Origin: Callaeas wilsoni
Taxonomy: Eukaryota > Chordata > Aves > Passeriformes > Callaeidae
Length of the DNA: 64,000 bases
Assembly: GCA_013398955.1 (NCBI GenBank)
Contig: VWPU01019383.1
Span: 1 to 64,000, forward strand
Reading direction: 5' to 3'
A model generated the notes under the pieces. It searched no databases, had not been told where the DNA came from, and saw only the letters and a list, made by a program, of their open reading frames with translations. Within the stretch, counting starts at the first letter, position 1. The number at the start of each line of letters is the position of its first letter. A program made the position numbers and the translations under genes. Shown here in pieces: positions 19,214-30,300 of the stretch.

Positions 19214-20974
19214 ATGTTAATACAAACAATGGCTCTGTGCTTTTCCCTGGCATTGATGGCCTTGCTGTGCTGGGGGAGCTATCTTGTGGAGACAATGAGG
19301 GAATACAGCTCTCTCTTCCTACCCAGAACCGATGTGGATTTTTTTATTACGCAGGCTCCAGCGGTCCTTGTTCCTCCTTACATGATCTGTTTAATTAGTA
19401 CTGTAAGCATATCATGGTGTTTGTGGAATCTGATCTCTTGCCGGTGTATGAGAAAACAAATTTTGAGTGAGGTGATATCAAAATGTTCCCTGAAGAGGTC
19501 AGTTCCTGGGTGGCAGGGTGCATGGAAGGATTTGGGCAGGTTCCTAGGACGGTTATCACCTCCCCTTGCCTGGGACTTTACACCTGAGCAGGTAATCAAC
19601 CCTGACAAACTGACCCATCATTTGATAGAGGGGTGCCTTGCCCAACCCGATGAAAACCAGCAGCTTCTCGCCCTGTGCTGGGGCCTGGCCTGTGCCTACC
19701 GAGCCACTGTTCAGTACTCTCAGAGGACTGGGACTGAGGTGGGGACCCAAACTGTGTTTGAGGACATGATGGTTGAGATAGGAACCCAGACCACAATAAC
19801 TACTGTAACTGTCCCTGTAATGGAAAAGAAAAGGTGGACAAGGAGAACTACAAGTCCTTATCATCAATTAGAAAGGGAGGACAAAGAAGAAAAAAAAGAA
19901 GAGGAAGAAGAAAAAGAAAAGGAAGAAAAAGAAGAAAAAGAAAAGGAAGGAAAAGAAGAAAAAGAAAAGGAAGAAGAGGAAGAAGAAAAAGATAAAGAAG
20001 AAAAAGAAGAAGAAGAAAAAGAAGAAGAATCATCAGGAAAGGAAGGGTCTGATCAAAAAACCAGTCCATCAACAAATAAATCAAAGAAGAGAGTGAAAGA
20101 ATTCGAACAGAAAACAGAAATTACCCGGTCTCTGACATCATCAGAACTTCGAGACTTGTGGAAAGATTACAGTCGCCAACCAGGTGAGCGGATTTCTGCC
20201 TGGCTGCTTCGGTGCTGGGATTATGGGGCTGATAGTCACCTGTTGGAAGGTAGGGAAGCCCAACAGCTAGGATCCCTTGCTGGAGATCGGGGAATTGAAA
20301 GAGGAATTGGAAAAGAGACAGCAATTTGCAGTCTCTGGAGACGACTCCTCTCAAGTGTGAAGGCAAGACATCCATTTAAGGAAGATCTTCTGAACTCCCC
20401 AGGAAAGTGGACCACTGCAGATGAAGGTATCCAGTACCTGAGAGAATTAGCAGTGCTGGAAGTTATCTATAGTGATCTGAAAAATGATCACCTCTCCAAA
20501 GATCCAGAGGATGTCCCTTGCACAATGGCCATGTGGAGGAAGGTAATTCAAAGTGCCCCTGCATCATACTGTAACAGCTTGGTAGCAATGTATTACCCAG
20601 AAATGGAGACACCAACTGTAGAGAGAGCGTCTTTCTGGCTCCAAAACTTAGAAGAAACTCTTTGTACCTCCTCATCCCTACAGGCCAGCACCTCAGCTGT
20701 CAAGGGTACTCCAAGAAATCAGTCTTCCCCTGCCCTGATCAGAGGGAAAGAGAACCCCAGACACATGACACGTGGTGCACTGTGGTTCTTTCTGTGTCAT
20801 CAGGGGGAAGACATGAGGAAGTGGGATGGTGAACCCACCTTTAAGCTGGAAGCCCGTGCCCGTGAACTGAGAGAGAAGAGAGCTGTTGAGAAGGGGCCAC
20901 CCAAGAAAGCTGTCAGTGTAGTTTCTGCAGACGCAGGACAGCAATCAGCAACCTCCCAGACACAGAAGAACTGA
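19214..20974 (+). CDS. gag: ERV-L Gag-like protein, uninterrupted reading frame
   Basis: A 586-codon frame from ATG 19214 to the stop at 20972-20974. A second in-frame ATG at 19229 has a better context (ACAATGG) and is the likelier start; the frame is also open a little upstream of both. The protein begins with two hydrophobic segments (about residues 5-25 and 50-75), followed by a globular part. Next comes a Glu/Lys-rich low-complexity tract of about 55 residues (near 220-275) encoded by GAA/GAAA repeats. A second conserved half, with many Trp and Leu, ends in a basic Ala/Lys-rich tail. No CCHC zinc knuckle is seen. It lies directly after the primer-binding site, where gag belongs. The Gag assignment rests on position and resemblance to avian ERV-L Gag. 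Whether it is expressed cannot be told from sequence. Confidence 0.8.
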   Translation: MLIQTMALCFSLALMALLCWGSYLVETMREYSSLFLPRTDVDFFITQAPAVLVPPYMICLISTVSISWCLWNLISCRCMRKQILSEVISKCSLKRSVPGWQGAWKDLGRFLGRLSPPLAWDFTPEQVINPDKLTHHLIEGCLAQPDENQQLLALCWGLACAYRATVQYSQRTGTEVGTQTVFEDMMVEIGTQTTITTVTVPVMEKKRWTRRTTSPYHQLEREDKEEKKEEEEEKEKEEKEEKEKEGKEEKEKEEEEEEKDKEEKEEEEKEEESSGKEGSDQKTSPSTNKSKKRVKEFEQKTEITRSLTSSELRDLWKDYSRQPGERISAWLLRCWDYGADSHLLEGREAQQLGSLAGDRGIERGIGKETAICSLWRRLLSSVKARHPFKEDLLNSPGKWTTADEGIQYLRELAVLEVIYSDLKNDHLSKDPEDVPCTMAMWRKVIQSAPASYCNSLVAMYYPEMETPTVERASFWLQNLEETLCTSSSLQASTSAVKGTPRNQSSPALIRGKENPRHMTRGALWFFLCHQGEDMRKWDGEPTFKLEARARELREKRAVEKGPPKKAVSVVSADAGQQSATSQTQKN

Positions 20975-22240
20975 CATTACCTCTCTTGATCCTGGCAAGG
21001 GGACTTCTGGTCTGGCGCTGCAAGGGTCAGACAGTGAATGATCTAACCAGGAACAGGAATAGAGGGTCCCTCCCTTCTGCCAGGAGGAGGAAAGGGATGA
21101 CTGGATGTATTGGATCTGATAGCCTGGCACATCAGACCCACAGAAGTATATAGGGCTTTGGTAGATACTGGTGCATAGTGTATGCTGGTGCCATTGGGGT
21201 ACAGGGGCTCAGAACCCGTCTGGATCTCTGGAGTGACAGGGGATGCCAAGAATTGTCTGGTTTGGAGGCTGAAGGGAGCTAAACAGGGGACAAGTGGGAA
21301 AAGTGCGCCATGGTGACTGGCCCAGAGGCCTCTTGTATCCTTGGAATTGACTGCCTCGGGAGAGGGTACTTCAAGGACCTCAAGGGGTACTAATGGCTTT
21401 TTGGTGTAGCTACTGTGAATACGGAGAAGATCAAGCAGTTATCCACCCCGCCTGGCCTCTTAGAACATCCCTTCATCGTGGGATTGCTGCAAGGTGAAGA
21501 ACAGCAGGTGCCAATTGCTAGCAAGACGGTGCATCGGCCGCAGTATCGCACCAACCAAGTCTCCCTGGCTCCCATCCATGGGCTGATTCATCAACTGGAG
21601 AGCCAAAGAGTCATCAGCAAGACTCACTCACCTTGCAACAGTCTCATATGGCCAGTGCAAAAGTCTGATGGAGAATGGAGGTTAGCACAGGCTATTGTGG
21701 CCTAAATGAAGTCACAGTACCCCTGAGGGCTGCTGAATCAGATGTGTTAGAACTCCAATGTGGAGAGTGTCAAATAAACCTGGAATCAACAGCACCAGGG
21801 GGTGGAAATACAGCCCTGCGATCTCTCATGGGTATATCACATCCCCTATCACCCACAAGCCTCTGGAAAGATTGGGAGGTGTAATGGACTGCTGAAGACT
21901 ATGTTGAGCCTGTTGGGCAATGGGGCATGGAAGCACTGGGATGCAAATTTAGCAGAAGCCACTTGGCTGGTTAACATTAGGGGATCTGCTAACCGCCCTG
22001 GTCCTGCCCAAGCTAAACCCATCCGCACTGTGGGTCCTGTACTACACACGGGGAGGTAGCTGGGGAAGTCAGTGGGGATTTCTCCTCCTATGGGAAAAGG
22101 CAAACCCATTTGTGGGATTGTCTTTGCCCAAGGACCTGGGTGTACTTGGTGGATAATGCGGAAGGACGGGAAGACCCGGTGTGTGCCTCAAGGAGATTTG
22201 ACCTTGGGGGAAAAATAATCTGTGGTGTGAGTTGTATGTT
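20975..22240 (+). pseudogene. pol: broken ERV-L pol: protease, RT start and integrase remnants
   Basis: The protease active-site motif DTGA is encoded at 21164-21175 and is followed at once by a TAG stop (21176-21178). More protease sequence runs on in that frame, meets another stop and changes frame before 21400. From about 21415 a frame resembles the beginning of reverse transcriptase (VISKTHSPCNSLIWPVQKSDG), with a frameshift near 21690. Near 21757 the RT stops and, after an apparent deletion, integrase core-like sequence appears in another frame (YHPQASGKIGRCNGLLK, about 21862-21900). It continues into the integrase C-terminal part up to about 22230. The RT catalytic motif, RNase H and the integrase DD residues are absent. 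This is a dead gene. Confidence 0.8.
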
Positions 22241-22700
22241 GCAGGAAGTAAAGTAGCAGGAGTGACCTGAACTGGTGAAGAGTGAATTTTGCGGGGAGCA
22301 AGGCAAGTGCGATGACAACCCCAGCCAGGCTGGTGTCGGTGCCCAATGATCAAGCGTGCTGCTTCTCCTGTCCCGAGCACCCATCCTGATGGAACGGAAT
22401 CCAAGTCGTGGACTGTTTCTGAACATCTGGAGAGGCAGAGGAAGCTCATGGAATGGGAAAATTATATCTATTTGTGAAAGGACTGGGGATAATAGTTAAT
22501 GAAAATATATGGATCTGTCTGTTGGGCAGAAAGATGGTTTAAGGATGTGGTTTAAGGATGTGGTTTAAGGTGTAAGCATTAGTAAAAAGGGAGTTCAGTA
22601 ACAAGAAGTAAATACAGTGGAATAACTAGAAGACTAAATTTTGTGGGATCTGGGTATGACACAAATGGTATGGAATAAGGGGTGGAGATTGTATTTGGTC
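22241..22700 (+). other. ERV 3' non-coding segment with a short tandem triplication
   Basis: Non-coding leader to the 3' LTR. GATGTGGTTTAAG-type units are repeated about three times at 22532-22570. A purine-rich run AAGGGGTGGAGA at about 22677-22688 is a plausible polypurine tract, though it stands 12 bases from the LTR start I chose. Confidence 0.55.
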
Positions 22701-23263
22701 TGGCTGAGATGGAGTTTGTTTTCCCCATCGCATTGGGAACTAGAAAGGAGCTGGTAACACTGCAGTGATTTGGCTGCTGCTGAGCAGCGCTGGCACAGCC
22801 TCAGTGCTGTCTGTCCGACATTCTGCTCCCACATCAGGAGGCTGGGAGTGGGCAGGGTCTTGGGAGGGGACACAACTAGGCTAGCTGACCCAAACTGACC
22901 AAAGGGATATTCCATACCATATGATGTCTACTCAGATATGAAAACTAAAAAAAGGAGGAGGAAGTGGGGAGCATTCGTTATTTACAAAGTTTGCCCTCCA
23001 GAATAACCTGTACATGTGATGAAGCCCTGCTTCCCAGGAAGTGGCCAGACATCACTTGCTGAAGGGAAGTAGAGAATAAAATCTTTGGGGTTTTTGCTTT
23101 TGCTTGTGTGCATGCAGCCTTTTATTTGGCTTTAGTAAACTGCCTTATCTCAACCTACGAGTTGTTTTCCATCTTATTTTATCTCCCGTGTTCAGCTGAG
23201 AAGAGGGGCATGATAGAGTTGTTTCGTGGGCACCTGGCATGCAGACAGGGTCAACCCCCTACA
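22701..23263 (+). repeat. 3' LTR of the ERV-L provirus
   Basis: Begins TGGCTGAGATGG and ends CCCCTACA. The poly(A) signal AATAAA lies at 23075-23080. The TATA-like site is mutated here (GATATGAAAA), unlike in the 5' LTR. Confidence 0.88.
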
Positions 23264-26200
23264 CACCCTTGAGAAGGATTGCTGGCTTTGCTGTCTTCTC
23301 CAATACCTTGATAGTTCAGGGTAACCATTTTTAAAGACCTTGCAAACTATACATGTAGTCACAGTAGATGACTACTGTAGGTGCTGCAGTAACAGAGTAT
23401 AGAATTAATCCCTCCCAGATGGATGGACACTTTGCAGAAGTCAAAATTCTTTTCAGATGTTGGGGTGAAAATCTAACCTCCATCTAAATTTTAGGAAACT
23501 AGTGATGTAGGGAGCAAAAGATGAGTCTGAAATGGCAGAATTCCTTGCAGTAGAGTAATTGGAGTTTATATGTGACTATGCTGTAAGTACCACATGCCTG
23601 TGCACTGAGTCTGTCCCCCTCAAAAAATGTTTCCTCAATGTAGTCCTATGGACAGTAACAGTAACATTAATTTTTAAGCTGCTTTAAGTTGTTGGTTTTA
23701 TTTTCCATATCTTACTTTAATAAGTCAGCCTTCTTCTGTGGCCATCAGCTGAGACTGAGGGCTCGAACACACTCTGTGGGATCTGCAGAGGATGCAGGCA
23801 GCAGGTGACTTCATGATGGTGGTACATCAGTTTTCCACATTGACACTGGCTGAACTGGACCTGAACTTCTGCTTGTGCTTCTTGCTCTGGGGAAAGGATC
23901 CTGATGAAAAAATATGGAGTTGTCTCTTGCATTTGGCTTGCTGACAAGTGGGGCCCTAAAAGGTTAGCATATCCCAGGCTCATAGCTCAGCATTATGGAA
24001 AAAACCCCAAACCAAAAAACCCCAAATACCTTAAAATAAACTTGGCTCCATTAAGTGAATAATGCAAAACTTGGGTAAGGCAGATAGAGTCACCCTTATG
24101 CTCTCACTTTGTGGAAGAATTAATGCAATTTAAATACCCTCAGTGGTATACATCCTGAACTCCTTCATCATACAATACACTTTGCTAGTTCGATTTTTTT
24201 TTTTCAAAATAAATCAAACTTGGAAGAAAAAAAAGGTATTTAGTGATAAAGATTAGAAATACAAGTGAATTGTGCGTAAATTATTCACCTGCATACAGAA
24301 AGGAATGTTTTGCAGTGTTAATTAAAAGATATATATCAGGGGACTTTTCTTTCTGCCGGCCTCCTTTTGCCTTGAGATTTGTGTGGTTGCATCTGAAATA
24401 AAATGCTCTGTTCTCATAATAGCTTCTTCAGTCTTATAACTTTGGGAACAGACAATTTAGCGAGAGCTCTATCAGTAAAAGATGAATTGTTAGATTCATG
24501 TTCCACACAGTGGTTTTATTCAACAACTAAAAGATTAAGGGCAATTCTTTCAGGAAAGTCCCCTGAGTTTGAATGCTTTAGTTTGTAGGTGTCTCTGGAG
24601 GACACTGGAAGTAGAAGGAAATAAATGTAAGATGTCTTAAACTTTAATCAAGTCTAATCTATGGTCAGAGTTACTTTAAAACTTTGATCATGATCATATC
24701 ATTTTGGCATAGTGTCACTGTAGAAGAGTGATGTGATTTTTGGGATGCCCTGATTTTTCATTTCCATGATTTATCAGGATTTTATTTATTTTATGTTTTG
24801 TCTCAGTTTTTTGTCTGCTGACCCTATTCTGCTTGGATTGGTGACAGCTTCAAGAAGACAAAAGTAGTATTTTTAAATTAAAATTACTGATACTGCTCTC
24901 CATCTTTGTTATCCACACTAATATTTTTTTTTCTGGGAATGTAAAAGGTGTGGTGAGAGCTCCTTTACCCTGAGCCCTTAAAATCAGCACAAAGGAACTT
25001 TTACAAAAGGGAGAGTCTTGTAAAGAGTGGAAGTAAGGCTACAATACTGAGGTAAACAGTGGGACTTTGCTTTCAAAAGTAATCCTCTCTGGGCTACAAT
25101 AGATTTAAAGGAATTCTATCTAAATGGCTTCAAGGGAAATGGAGCATCAAATTTCCAAAAAAAGATAAACACAAATTATGTGACACTCCTACTAGCTTTG
25201 ATGAAAGGACTGGGCGCTGTTATGTGTCAGGGCAGTAGTGACATTTTGCAAAGCCAGAATTGTGCCATGCTGCACAAGAGAGTACTGAAGAACTATTAGA
25301 ACTGGGTTTCCAGCATGTCCTACCATCTACAGTTGTTATTTTACGGAAGGCACCACTGGCCAGAAGGTAGCACTCATGTCCATGGAGATTTCAAGGGAAG
25401 CCAAGGAACCTTCATTGTTCATGTCGGAGGCGAAGGGTTGTCTTATTGTGTCTGACAGAGTAGAAACAGGCAAAATTATATTTGACAACTCGTTGTCAAG
25501 CCATAGCTAAGCAAGGTTCTCAGAAAAGCACAAATATAAACTTCCATGAGTAAACTGTTCATATTTTCCCTAGGTGACTGAGGCAAATGTCAGATGCTTG
25601 TAATTCTGGAAATATTAAGTGAAGAGATCTGTTATCTAATGCTGTTAGTGATAAAAGATGAAAGCAAAGGAACTTCTGGAGGACAAGCTGAAAAGATTTG
25701 TACCAAAGCTCAGAAAGAACAGGTGTATCTTTATTTGTAAAACTGATGTAAATATTATTTTAACAGTTTCATCTAACTTTAAGGAGGGTTATTGCCCCTT
25801 CCTTTCTAACATAGGACTTTTTAGATCAATTTCTTGCTTGAAGTAAGAGCTAGACCCACAGACTCAGATATACTATCAGTGTGGGTGGCTCCTTTCTATG
25901 CTGGACCTTCACCTGTGTCTTTTTGGACAGCAGAGATTTCCCTCTGTTAAAATACAGGTAAGGCATCTGTACTCTGTAGCAAGCAGCTGCTGGAGGCTGT
26001 TTTATTAGCACCTTGAAAACACTGGTCAACGAAGTTTTTGTTTCTGGGGTCTCTATTTGTATGGAAACCACTTAGGACACGTCCTCCTGGAAGGTAGAGA
26101 AGGATCTCACACACACACTTTTTTTTCACTCTTTGTGTGTGGATGTGGTTTCAGAGGGGTGTCGTAGACAAGATGAGTGGATGTGTTTCATTTTCTGCAA

Positions 26201-26719
26201 TATACTCAATGAATCTTTGAAAGTTTATCTATCTGCTCACCTGTCAATTGCTTCTGGTGGACAGTCAGTGGCAGTGGATGCACACTGTGACATGGCAACT
26301 TCTGTACATGCTTGCAGCACAAGGTGACAGTAACAGCAGAGCCACTTCTCCTTGTCCAGCACTGCTGAACTTGGACAGGCTTTAGGGGGCAGGGTTGGAT
26401 TTCTGCAGTAGGAGCAGAAAGGATTGTTATAGGATTGGAATTCCCAGCTGTCTGAAGGAGAATTTCCCTTCAAAGGGACATGAGCATTTCTCATTCCATC
26501 CCTCCGCTTCCCCCAAATAATTTTAGGTAAACTGGGATGATCAAAAAGATGACCACAGGAGAGATGTGAAAGGACTTTACATAAATTATGCCAGATGTGA
26601 TGACCTTTTGTATGTAGCAGTATGCAGAAAAGATTGTTATATATGATGGTCTTCAAAAGAATCAGAAGCAAAATTTGGGGAAAGATTGGCAAATCAGCCT
26701 TGTTTCAGTCTCTGGGAAA
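23264..26719. other. intergenic DNA, nothing recognised
   Basis: AT-rich DNA with short A and T runs and no credible reading frame, RNA gene or transposon. The open frames here are below 155 codons and have no domain-like features. Confidence 0.5.
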
Positions 26720-27345
26720 ATCACAGAGTCCATTTCTGGGCACATGAAGAAGAATGAGAGCCGTCAGCACAGCTTTACACAGGTAAATCATACCTGTCCA
26801 GCCTGTTTGCCTTCTGTGATAAAATGACCACAACTGTGAATGCAGGGAGAGCACTGGATCTCATTTGCTTCAGCTTTAATGATGTGGTTCATGTAAACTT
26901 TAGCAAGGCTTTTAATGTTGTCTCCCGTAATATTCATGCATCTAAATTTGGAATTTGTAGTCTGAATGGGTGGGGATCTAGATGGGTAAGCAGCTCTTTG
27001 GATGGCTGGGCTTAGAGAATCATGGTTAATGGGTCATATACCTTCTTCCTGAGAGCTGGTCATGAGCGAAGTACTGCAGGTCAGTCCTGTGACCTGTCCT
27101 GTTTGACACCGTTACCCTGGAGGAAGTGATGAAGAGCCCTTTTCCTTGGCAAGGTTGCCAGTGTCACCCGGCTGGAACGATGGTACCATCGATAGGCTCG
27201 ATGCTGCCATCCAGAGGGACCTGGACAGGCTGGCGTGGGCGTCGGGCAGGAATCTTGAGCTGTTCAACAAGGACAGCCGAATTCATTTGTCTCTCCAGAA
27301 GTCCTCAGGGAAACACCCGCTAACTCTTATTTCAGAGATAAGAAT
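26720..27345 (+). mobile_element. CR1 LINE fragment with ORF2 reverse-transcriptase remnant
   Basis: The plus-strand translation at about 26830-27010 contains VNFSKAFNVVSRN followed by a SLDGWA segment. This is the degraded form of the LINE RT block FSKAFDTVSH...WLDGRA. Downstream, CTGCCATCCAGAGGGACCTG and GAGCTGTTCAACAAGGACAG match the region of CR1 shortly before its 3' end. Several frames are needed to follow it, so it is an old dead copy, truncated at both ends. Confidence 0.85.
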
Positions 27346-30300
27346 CCATTAAAGCACTGGAAACAAGTTTGTTGTTTCATCCGTGAGGATCAGCACCACA
27401 AAGAAAAAGCAGATAAGCAGACTAACCCTATTAGCGCATGCTTATATGATCCTGACACAAGTTTACAGTGTCTTGTTTGCAAGTGTCTTGTTTGTTTTTT
27501 TCCCTTGGACAAAGATATTCCATGGTGATTTCTGTCAAATAGAAATGGATGAAAATATACCACCAGATTTTCTAAACCTTTTCCGTAATTGGGATGAAGG
27601 AGAAGGGAATCCTGGATTACGTAATTTATTACGTAATTATTTGTGGTTTAGTTTTGCTGTGCTTCAGGCAAGTTCACAGCTTCCCACATCTTGTTTATGA
27701 TAAATTTCGGACAAATTTAAAACTTGACAACTATTTTGGGCTGCTGTATTTTTATTACTACTTCAGCACCTGGAAGTGAACAGAGCTGTTTGAAATGCTC
27801 ACAGTGGTAGCAAGAAGTTTCGTGCCAGAACACTACTTCTGAGTTTCTTAAATAAACTTCCACAGCAATGGGATTTTCTGAGCTTAGCCATCCATACAAC
27901 TGGAGCAATGTGGAACTTGTCTGGTGTTGGAGTGGTGTTTTCAGTACTGTAATTTTCTTTCTCTATATCGTGTAACTCAGGAAACAGGAGATTTCCAGTG
28001 AAGATGCCATATTTATCGGAAAGGAAGGTGAAATTTTTCATGCAAAGGGTGAGAGAAAACAGCCTAGAATTGCACACAGGCCTGTACTGTGGGTTGTGAG
28101 CTGATGGCTCTGCCACCCTGTCCTCTGTGCAAGGTGTGAACTCCCAGCCTGGGACGGCTGTGTTCGCTGCCACTGAGATGTCTGGAGGTGTGGGTGGGCA
28201 CAGCAGCACTGCCACACCTACCCAAACTACAGGGATGTTACAGGCTCCAGGAAGAAATGGAATTTTTCCAATGGAGCTGAACCTGGTCCAAGAGACATCT
28301 ATGGGATGGCACTTACTTAAGTGCACAAGGCTTCATATCCTGGGACCTGGGCATGAAAAGACTCAAGCACTGGTGATGTATGTCCACTTTTGTGTTCCAA
28401 AGTGTGCCTGAGAAGCTGGGGAGTGGGTCCCACACAGCAGGTTTATTTAGGCACACAGTTATGTTTGGGACTGTTTTGGGAAATAGTCCTCTGCAGCAGC
28501 AAGGTGTTGCTGGACATTATGTCTCCCTTTTTCTCCAGGAGGCCAGAAGAGAGTGTCCGGCAAAGTCACGGAGCAGGAGAAGGGCACTTTAATCCTGTTG
28601 CAAAAGTAGCAGCTTTGAGCCTTGTGGAGAGCTGGCATGAGACAAGGATGGAATGAGCAAGTCCTTGTCCCTTTGTGTGCCCTGGAAGGACATGGGGCAG
28701 GGTGCTCCAGAAGGACATGGGGTCATGTCCAGCCTTAGAGAACATGCAGACCTACAAGAGGTGTTTTTCTTGATTGTAGTAGTGTGCCTGTGAAGCCACA
28801 GTTTATTGGTTTGCTGCAATTTATTTGCTTTATGCTAATAGAGAGCTGTTTTTCTGCAAGTTTTGAATTTATTTAGCACAAAGCAAGACCAGCCAGTTCT
28901 CTTGTGTATACTGGAAGCCTACTGTAAGAATCAAGAGTGAAGATGAACAAAAATGAACCCAAAGAACAGGTGCTGCTGTAGAAGACTGGGAATTAGGACT
29001 AAACTGTCATTCACATGCACAAGCACGATTCCTACTGATTTCATATCTCACATCTCTACTATCTACATGCACAGTGTCTTGTCACCCTGTCCTTGCCACC
29101 CTTTCCATCTTCTGTGACCAAACCTGCTGTCAAATGAATTCCTACAGCTTTCACCAAAGCTAATTAGAATTTCAGATATGTTTTACATTCTATTTTAAGT
29201 AGAAGTCTTGTTTTCACAAGGTTCAGTACTACTGGGAATTCGTTTTGTTGTATTAGCAGGTCTTGATTTTTCACAATGCAAATGTTGCCGGGCTTTTCTG
29301 AGGTTGGACACATTAAATTGCTCCTTATGATTCCCTCTGTCATCATGAAATGTCTTGCTCACAATACCTGGATAAGTGCAGATTTGCTAATCATACCATG
29401 GGGAAAGTAAAAGAAATTTCCTAAACAGACCAACAAGGAAAATAAATTGGTGTCTGTAAGTTGAAATTACTCATTAAAATGTCAAAAATATTAATGTAAT
29501 AGAATGGTAGCACTTAAAATTTGACTGTTTAGAAAAGGACAGAAGCAAAGATTGAAGTCAATACGGATAGAAACCTTGAGACACTCATACCAAAACACAT
29601 CTCTGCTCCTGTGTCCTGTTACCCACTCAAGCAAAGACCTGCTTGCATTCACCTGCCTTACATCAGATTCACTTCCATCATCAGCATCAACAGCTCTCCA
29701 GTTATCACTGTGATGTGATCCAAGACCTAAATTTCCACCATGAAAGGCCAGACACTGACCTGACCTGAGCCGTGCTGCTCAGGCAATCCCATGATGCCAT
29801 CCAGGGAAGGGTAGCTATCCCTCTGCTGCAGTTTGCAGCTCAAAGCCAGGCCTCTGCCCAAAGAAGATTTGCCTGCAGTCCATACTGGGCCCATGGAAGT
29901 CCCCACTGACACACAAAGAGAGTCTGGAGACACCCAAAAGGAAAAGCTTTTGGCCGCCCCCAGTCACTTCCCATGGGGCCAGGGCCACCCATGCTCCGCT
30001 TTGCAGGAGCCAGATGAGTAAGCGTAGGTGAGGCACAGTGAGTATGAGCCCTGCTACACATTTTCTTGTCACTTCTCCAGCAGACCTTGTCTTTATTTTG
30101 CAGATGATGAGCTGGTCCTTTTAGCAGGAGTGTGAAGGAATGACACCAGGAGCTGGGGTAATAACACTAGCGTTGTCTCTCCTCCCCATTGTGCAGGAAT
30201 GAGATCTACAAGGGTTGTCTCGCTCAGCCTTAGGGAAGATATGAAATACAAGAGATAGCTAGCAGCTAGTGGCAGAGAAAGAGGAGGAAAGAAAGGGAGA

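Larger units (their letters stand above)
18487..23263 (+). mobile_element. ERV-L type endogenous retrovirus, internally deleted provirus
   Basis: Two related LTRs (18487-19059 and 22701-23263) flank about 3.6 kb. The internal part holds, in order, a primer-binding site, a long gag frame, a broken protease, the N-terminal part of reverse transcriptase, and integrase remnants. There is no env, as is normal for ERV-L. Most of pol between the early RT and the integrase core is missing, with the junction near 21757. No target-site duplication is visible (AGGTC on the left, CACCC on the right), so ends are uncertain by several bases or the flanks have changed. The element cannot be autonomous. Class assignment rests on gag/pol resemblance and on the LTR type, which I recognise as avian ERV-L. 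Confidence 0.9.

Noticed and set aside
18482..23268. Target-site duplication around the ERV.
   Set aside because: AGGTC on the left and CACCC on the right do not match; shifting the LTR ends by one or two bases does not help.
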